Made by a program: the position numbers and the translations under genes. Positions 59,517 to 64,000 of a DNA stretch of 64,000 nucleotides are shown piece after piece. Position 1 is the stretch's first letter. Each line of letters opens with the position of its first letter. The stretch spans positions 1-64,000 of the forward strand of contig JAGCVJ010000009.1 of assembly GCA_017962375.1 (NCBI GenBank). The letters are read 5' to 3'. The notes under the pieces were generated by a model. That model searched no databases and had not been told where the DNA came from. It saw only the letters and a program-made list of their open reading frames with translations. The stretch comes from Bacteroidales bacterium (GTDB lineage: Bacteria > Bacteroidota > Bacteroidia > Bacteroidales > UBA932).

Positions 59517-61013
59517 ATGAAAAAGATTGTTTCATTGTTTTCTCTGGCAGCTGTGCTCGTTTTCATTTCTGCACAGGCCTCACAGCTTTGGGCCCAGGCT
59601 CCAAAGAGTGCCTATACTCCCCAAGAGTACATAGACAAAGTCCTGAAGAAAGATTCTAATTATCTTAACGCTATTGCAGCCATCAAGGCAGTAGACAAGA
59701 ACGGAAAAGTTGTGGCCGAGTGGAATTCCAATCTTCCGGTGCTCACCGCATCCACCCTTAAGACCATCACATGCGGAATGGCTCTGGCTTATCTGGGAGA
59801 GGATTACAAATTCTCTACCTGGCTCAAGCACAGCGGAACAGTAAAGGACGGTGTTCTTTATGGAGACCTCTGGATAGTTGGCGGCGGAGACCCTACGCTT
59901 GGCAGCGAAGACGGAATGGCTTATCCTATAGATTCAATCTTCGGAGTATGGACCTCAGCGATGAAAGAGCTGGGAATCAGAAAGGTAGAAGGCAATGTTA
60001 TCGTAGATGACAGGTATCTGGACAGGGAGGTGATTCCTTCTTCCTGGGAATGGGGAAACATTGGCTACGATTACGGTTCAGCTCCTAGCGGACTGCCGTT
60101 CCACCAGGATATCCAGAACGTGAGGATCATTCCTGGAAAGAAAGAGGGCGAGAAACCTCAGATCAAGGTTCTGTATCCTCAGATCCCGGGCTTTACATAT
60201 ATCAATGCCCTGACAACCGGCCCTGCAAAGAGCGGCGACTGGTCTGAATACAACTGCTCAGACCTTGCAAGAGTTGGAAAGTTTTCCGGAAGCGTTCCTG
60301 TAGACAGGGACACTATCCGCAGCACCATCTCCAACAAATACTCATACCTGTCCTGCGGCGCTGCATTCAGGGATTTTGCCGTATCTCAGGGAATAATCAT
60401 CTCTGGCTCGGATATCCTTCCGGTAGAAGATGTGCAGGACGCTGAACTTACAGAGATTTCTACAGTATATTCTCCGGAACTCTGGAAAATCACTGCCCAG
60501 ACACTTCTGGTTAGCGACAACTTCTATGCTGAAACCCTTTTCAAGCAGCTTGGCAAGCAGATGTTCGGAGACGGTTCATATAGAGCCGCAAAGAGAGCCG
60601 CAAAGAAGATTCTGGACTCTCTTGGAGTGAATACAGTTGGATATACCCAGGACGATGGCAGCGGACTTAGCCGCGAGAACTATCTCTCTCCAAACTTCTT
60701 CTGCAATTTCTATTCTGCAATGGCAAAGCAGCCTTGCTTCCAGAAGTTTGTAGAAGGAATGCCTTATCCTGGAGTCGGAACATTCCGTACAGTTCTTACA
60801 GACAAGAAGAAATTCAACCAGGACATAGCAGCCGGAGTGCACGCCAAGAGCGGAAGCCTTAGCTGCGTAAAGACATACGCCGGATATGTTTACGCCGGCC
60901 CTAAGCACGGACTTATCAAGTTCGCCATACTTGTAAACAACTACTCTTGCCCTACAAGAGAGATCCAGAAGCATCTGGAAGGCTTTATGTACTCCCTTGC
61001 AAGCGCAGACTAA
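59517..61013 (+). CDS. dacB: D-alanyl-D-alanine carboxypeptidase, PBP4 type
   Basis: DacB trims or cleaves peptidoglycan cross-links in the periplasm. The 498-residue protein has a signal peptide (about 1-25, ending QLWAQ). The penicillin-binding motifs are SxxK in LTASTLKTIT, SxN in SDNFYAE and KTG in the form HAKSGSLS, with the large PBP4-type inserted domain between the first two. The ATG at 59517 is chosen because it is followed directly by MKKIVSLFSL, a typical signal start. The longer frame adds 11 unrelated residues. It follows the membrane protein gene. Confidence 0.94.
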   Translation: MKKIVSLFSLAAVLVFISAQASQLWAQAPKSAYTPQEYIDKVLKKDSNYLNAIAAIKAVDKNGKVVAEWNSNLPVLTASTLKTITCGMALAYLGEDYKFSTWLKHSGTVKDGVLYGDLWIVGGGDPTLGSEDGMAYPIDSIFGVWTSAMKELGIRKVEGNVIVDDRYLDREVIPSSWEWGNIGYDYGSAPSGLPFHQDIQNVRIIPGKKEGEKPQIKVLYPQIPGFTYINALTTGPAKSGDWSEYNCSDLARVGKFSGSVPVDRDTIRSTISNKYSYLSCGAAFRDFAVSQGIIISGSDILPVEDVQDAELTEISTVYSPELWKITAQTLLVSDNFYAETLFKQLGKQMFGDGSYRAAKRAAKKILDSLGVNTVGYTQDDGSGLSRENYLSPNFFCNFYSAMAKQPCFQKFVEGMPYPGVGTFRTVLTDKKKFNQDIAAGVHAKSGSLSCVKTYAGYVYAGPKHGLIKFAILVNNYSCPTREIQKHLEGFMYSLASAD

Positions 61014-61055
61014 TCGCCGAGAATTAAAGAACTTATATAAAACAAATACAACATT

Positions 61056-62252
61056 ATGTTAACTCTTTCACAGAAAGCAATAGAAATGCCTGCTTCCCCG
61101 ATCAGGAAGCTGGTGCCTTATGCCGAGGCGGCAAAGAAAAGGGGAGTGAAGGTTTTCCACCTGAATATCGGACAGCCTGACATCGATTCTCCTGAATGTG
61201 TAATGGAAGCCATCCGCAACATTCACCTGAACAACCTTGCCTATGCCAACTCGGCCGGTATCGAAAGCTACCGCAAGGGCCTTGCAGGCTATTACAACAA
61301 GATCGGAATAGACGTAGAAGCTTCAGACATCATCGTCACCACTTCCGGCAGCGAGGCTGTGCTGTTTGCAATGACCGTAATCTGCAACCCTGGAGACGAG
61401 GTTGTGGTTATGGAGCCTTTCTACACCAACTACCGCGCCTTCGCCATCCAGACAGGCGTTACGCTGGTTCCTATTTCTACCAAGATCGATAACGGATTCC
61501 AGGTTCCTCCGATCGAGGAGTTTGACAAGTACATCACTCCTAAGACCAAGGCAATCCTGATCTGCAACCCTGGCAACCCTACAGGTACCCTCTATTCAAA
61601 AGAGAGCATGCTCAAGCTCGGCGAGATTGTAAAGAAACACAATATCTTCCTGCTTTCCGACGAGGTTTACAGGGAGTTCTGCTATTCAGACGACCCTCAT
61701 TTCTCAGCGATGCAGATTCCTGGCCTGGAGCAGAATGTTTTGCTGCTCGACTCAGTTTCAAAGCGTTACAGCATGTGCGGCGCTCGTATCGGCTGCATAG
61801 TTTCCAAGAACAAGGAAGTTATGGCCGCCATCATGAAGTTTGCCATGAGCCGTCTTTGCTCTCCTACAGTTGAGCAGATTGCTGCTGAGGCCGCTCTGGA
61901 TACTCCTGCTGAGTACTTTGCTGCTGTAAAGGCCGAGTACATCCACAGAAGAGACGTTATGTGCGATATGCTCAACAAGATTCCTGGAGTATTCACTCCT
62001 AAGCCAATGGGAGCGTTCTACACCATCGCCCGCCTGCCTGTGGATTCCGCAGAGAACTTTGCAAAGTGGATGCTCGAGGAGTTCAACTACAACGGCGAGA
62101 CCACTATGGTGGCTCCTGCCGCAGGATTCTACGCCAGCCCTAATACCGGAGTGGACGAGGTAAGACTTGCCTACGTTCTCAAGGTAGAGGACATTGAGCA
62201 TGCCATCAAGTGCCTGGAGGAAGGCCTGAAGGTTTATCCGGGAAGAAAGTAA
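61056..62252 (+). CDS. Class I/II PLP-dependent aminotransferase
   Basis: This 398-residue enzyme resembles aspartate or alanine aminotransferases of the AspC-like group. It has the N-terminal MPASPIRKLVPYAEAAK, the fold motif LNIGQPDIDSP, ILICNPGNPTGTLYS, the PLP lysine in DSVSKRYSMCGARIG and the substrate-binding arginine in VDEVRLAYV. The amino-acid specificity cannot be read off. It has a strong terminator at 62271 and lies 42 bases after dacB. Confidence 0.93.
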   Translation: MLTLSQKAIEMPASPIRKLVPYAEAAKKRGVKVFHLNIGQPDIDSPECVMEAIRNIHLNNLAYANSAGIESYRKGLAGYYNKIGIDVEASDIIVTTSGSEAVLFAMTVICNPGDEVVVMEPFYTNYRAFAIQTGVTLVPISTKIDNGFQVPPIEEFDKYITPKTKAILICNPGNPTGTLYSKESMLKLGEIVKKHNIFLLSDEVYREFCYSDDPHFSAMQIPGLEQNVLLLDSVSKRYSMCGARIGCIVSKNKEVMAAIMKFAMSRLCSPTVEQIAAEAALDTPAEYFAAVKAEYIHRRDVMCDMLNKIPGVFTPKPMGAFYTIARLPVDSAENFAKWMLEEFNYNGETTMVAPAAGFYASPNTGVDEVRLAYVLKVEDIEHAIKCLEEGLKVYPGRK

Positions 62253-62270
62253 GCATTCTTCTGCTGATTG

Positions 62271-62305
62271 AAAAGAACCGGTTTGGGATGACCGGTTCTT
62301 TTTTT
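62271..62305 (+). terminator. Intrinsic terminator of the aminotransferase gene
   Basis: A 12-base stem (62271-62282 with 62291-62302, core AAGAACCGGT/ACCGGTTCTT) with an 8-base loop runs into a T-run. Confidence 0.9.
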
Positions 62306-62348
62306 GTCCAAAATGTGCGAAAAAGATATAATTTTTCTAAAAAATATC

Positions 62349-62356
62349 TATATTTG
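62349..62356 (+). promoter_or_regulatory. -7 element of glnN
   Basis: TATATTTG, about 71 bases before the ATG at 62428. The -33 region is T-rich without an exact TTTG. The AT-rich leader also holds a second weak match near 62398. Confidence 0.5.
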
Positions 62357-62427
62357 CAATGCCGATGACTGATTAATGGTGTAATTTTTCCAAAAATATA
62401 CATTTTGCACCTTAAATCCTGTTTCTT

Positions 62428-64000
62428 ATGAGCAATGTCCGTACAAGAGCCCTGGCAGAGAGCGCAACTCACCAGGCGGAGCGTTTCTATGTAGATCCGC
62501 GGCCGGTTTCCGAGTATTTCGGAATGAACGTGTTTGACCTTCCCAAGATGCAGCTTTATCTTTCCCAGCAGGCTTACGACGCCGTTGTGGATGCAGTGGA
62601 GAACGGAGCGGCCCTGCAAAGGGAAGTTGCAGACCAGATAGCCCTTGGCATGAAGAACTGGGCTGTGAAGATGGGAGCCACCCATTACACCCACTGGTTC
62701 CAGCCGCTTACAGACGCTACGGCGGAAAAGCACGAGTCTTTCTCGGATCCCGTGAAAAGCGCCGGCGGAGGCTCTTTCGAGAACTTCAGGGGCAGCACTC
62801 TTATTCAGCAAGAGCCTGACGCTTCTAGCTTCCCCAACGGAGGACTGAGGAATACTTTCGAAGCAAGAGGATACACCGCCTGGGATCCAACATCGCCGGC
62901 TTTCATCATAGGCAAGACGCTTTGCATCCCAACGGTATTCGTCTCCTATACGGGAGAGGCTCTGGACCAGAAAACCCCTCATCTGAAGAGCATTGCGGCA
63001 ATAGACAAGGCTGCTTTGGCTGTTTGCAGGATGTTCGACAAGAATGTGGAGAAGGTGGTTCCGCAACTGGGAATCGAGCAGGAGTACTTCCTTGTGGACA
63101 GCGCCCTTTACAGCGCGAGGCCGGATCTTGTAGCCTGCGGACGCACGCTTCTGGGCCATACCGCAGCCAAGGACCAGCAGCTGGAAGACCATTATTTCGG
63201 GGCCATACCGAGCAGGGTTATGGCTTTCATGCAAGACTTCGAGACCGAGGCCTACAAGCTGGGCGTCCATCTGAAAACCCGCCACAACGAGGTGGCTCCC
63301 AACCAGTTTGAGTTCGCTCCGGTTTACGGGAACGCAAACATATCGTCTGACCAGAACCTGATGATGATGATCATAATGAAGGCCATCGCCGAGAAGCATC
63401 ACCTGAGGGTGATTTTCCACGAGAAGCCTTTTGACGGAGTAAACGGCAGCGGCAAGCACTGCAACTGGAGTCTTGTCACCAACACCGGTGTGAATCTGCT
63501 CAAGCCTGGCAAGAACCCGAGGGCCAACCTCCAGTTCCTGTGCTTTTTCTCCTGCGTGCTAAGGGGCGTATATGAGCACAATCATCTGCTTATGAGCACT
63601 GTGGCATCGCTGAACAATATGTACCGTCTGGGAGGGAACGAGGCTCCTCCTGCAGTACTGAGCGTTTTCATCGGCGAGACTCTGACGCGTCTTGTTGAGA
63701 GCATTGAAAAGCTTCCGGACGACAATCTGGCCAGCGTGGCTGACAAGGATGTGAAAGTTCGCAGCAAAATGCACATAGTCAACCAGATTCCGGAAATCCT
63801 CCCTGACAATACAGACCGTAACCGCACATCTCCTTTCGCTTTCACCGGCAACAGGTTTGAATTCAGGGCGGTAGGCTCTTCCGCAAATGTGGCGTCGTCG
63901 CTTTTCGTTCTGAATGCAGTTGTGGCTGAACAGCTAATCCGGTTCAAGAATCTGGTAGGGGAGAATATGGAAAGCGGAATGAGCGAGAGCAAGGCTATGA
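62428..64000 (+). CDS. glnN: Type III glutamine synthetase (GSIII), 3' truncated by window edge
   Basis: GSIII makes glutamine from glutamate, ammonia and ATP. The first 524 residues are present, of about 700 to 730 in the family. They start MSNVRTRALAESATHQAE and include the metal-binding glutamates in GIEQEYFLVD, TRHNEVAPNQFEFAPV, the ATP-site HEKPFDGVNGSGKHCNWS and NRTSPFAFTGNRFEFRAVG. The N-terminal signatures THYTHWFQPLTDATAEKH and FENFRGSTLIQQEPDASSFPNGGLR, in part (THWFQPLT, PDASSFPNGG), are GSIII-specific. It has its own promoter after a terminator. This form is the usual main enzyme of Bacteroidales. Confidence 0.96.
   Translation, partial: MSNVRTRALAESATHQAERFYVDPRPVSEYFGMNVFDLPKMQLYLSQQAYDAVVDAVENGAALQREVADQIALGMKNWAVKMGATHYTHWFQPLTDATAEKHESFSDPVKSAGGGSFENFRGSTLIQQEPDASSFPNGGLRNTFEARGYTAWDPTSPAFIIGKTLCIPTVFVSYTGEALDQKTPHLKSIAAIDKAALAVCRMFDKNVEKVVPQLGIEQEYFLVDSALYSARPDLVACGRTLLGHTAAKDQQLEDHYFGAIPSRVMAFMQDFETEAYKLGVHLKTRHNEVAPNQFEFAPVYGNANISSDQNLMMMIIMKAIAEKHHLRVIFHEKPFDGVNGSGKHCNWSLVTNTGVNLLKPGKNPRANLQFLCFFSCVLRGVYEHNHLLMSTVASLNNMYRLGGNEAPPAVLSVFIGETLTRLVESIEKLPDDNLASVADKDVKVRSKMHIVNQIPEILPDNTDRNRTSPFAFTGNRFEFRAVGSSANVASSLFVLNAVVAEQLIRFKNLVGENMESGMSESKAM

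Noticed and set aside
62206..63459. Minus-strand open frame of 417 codons opposite glnN
   Set aside because: It is antisense to the conserved type III glutamine synthetase and lacks homology or a start signal.

Overview
The window is a gene-dense, mostly core stretch of chromosome from a member of the phylum Bacteroidota, most likely an anaerobic Bacteroidales species. The support is indirect but consistent. Many genes follow a TAnnTTTG-type -7 element rather than an E. coli promoter. Shine-Dalgarno sequences are rare. The Rho factor has a long Pro/Gln/Glu-rich insert. DUF4295 follows rpmB-rpmG, the glutamine synthetase is type III, and DUF4296, DUF4199 and DUF1573 proteins and a clostridial-type ferredoxin are present. 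No tRNA, rRNA, CRISPR array, prophage or insertion sequence was recognised, and no stretch longer than about 210 bases lacks a gene.

Layout: 1-10175 is the most accessory-looking part. It holds three FtsX/MacB-type ABC permeases followed by a sigma-54 response regulator and its histidine kinase, interrupted by an AT-richer hicA-hicB toxin-antitoxin pair on the other strand. 10184-20680 is envelope and lipid biology: birA, rsfS, ftsH, cdsA, psd, rpe, lptD, a murein amidase and an MCE/MlaD protein. 20884-26180 carries dnaA, pepD, rho and ridA. 26229-32419 carries a predicted metal exporter, meaB, a DUF1573 protein and an M16 protease lipoprotein. 32522-41566 carries a ferredoxin, secA, lpdA, a 5'-nucleotidase lipoprotein, a hexapeptide acetyltransferase, a GT2 glycosyltransferase and a DUF4199 protein. 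41676-50583 is a translation and secretion block: thrS-infC-rpmI-rplT, lepB, rpmB-rpmG-DUF4295, ftsY and pheT. 50604-52549 holds two lipoproteins, one a GH18 glycosidase. 56502 down to 52546 is a leftward cluster (DUF4296, amidohydrolase, radical SAM, dtd, deoC). 56580-64000 holds a deacetylase, purD, a membrane protein, dacB, an aminotransferase and the start of glnN.

I see no clear new defence or mobile system. The best leads are regulatory: an infC gene whose only plausible start is ATC behind a strong Shine-Dalgarno; a thrS leader hairpin with a GGU loop; a hicA promoter whose spacer is filled by a perfect palindrome and whose transcript would be nearly leaderless; a palindromic site plus a weak -24/-12-like element in front of the third FtsX gene; a recurring TATCGCGATA palindrome at translation starts; and interleaved divergent promoters between lptD and a murein amidase. 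All are readings of sequence by eye and need computation or experiment.
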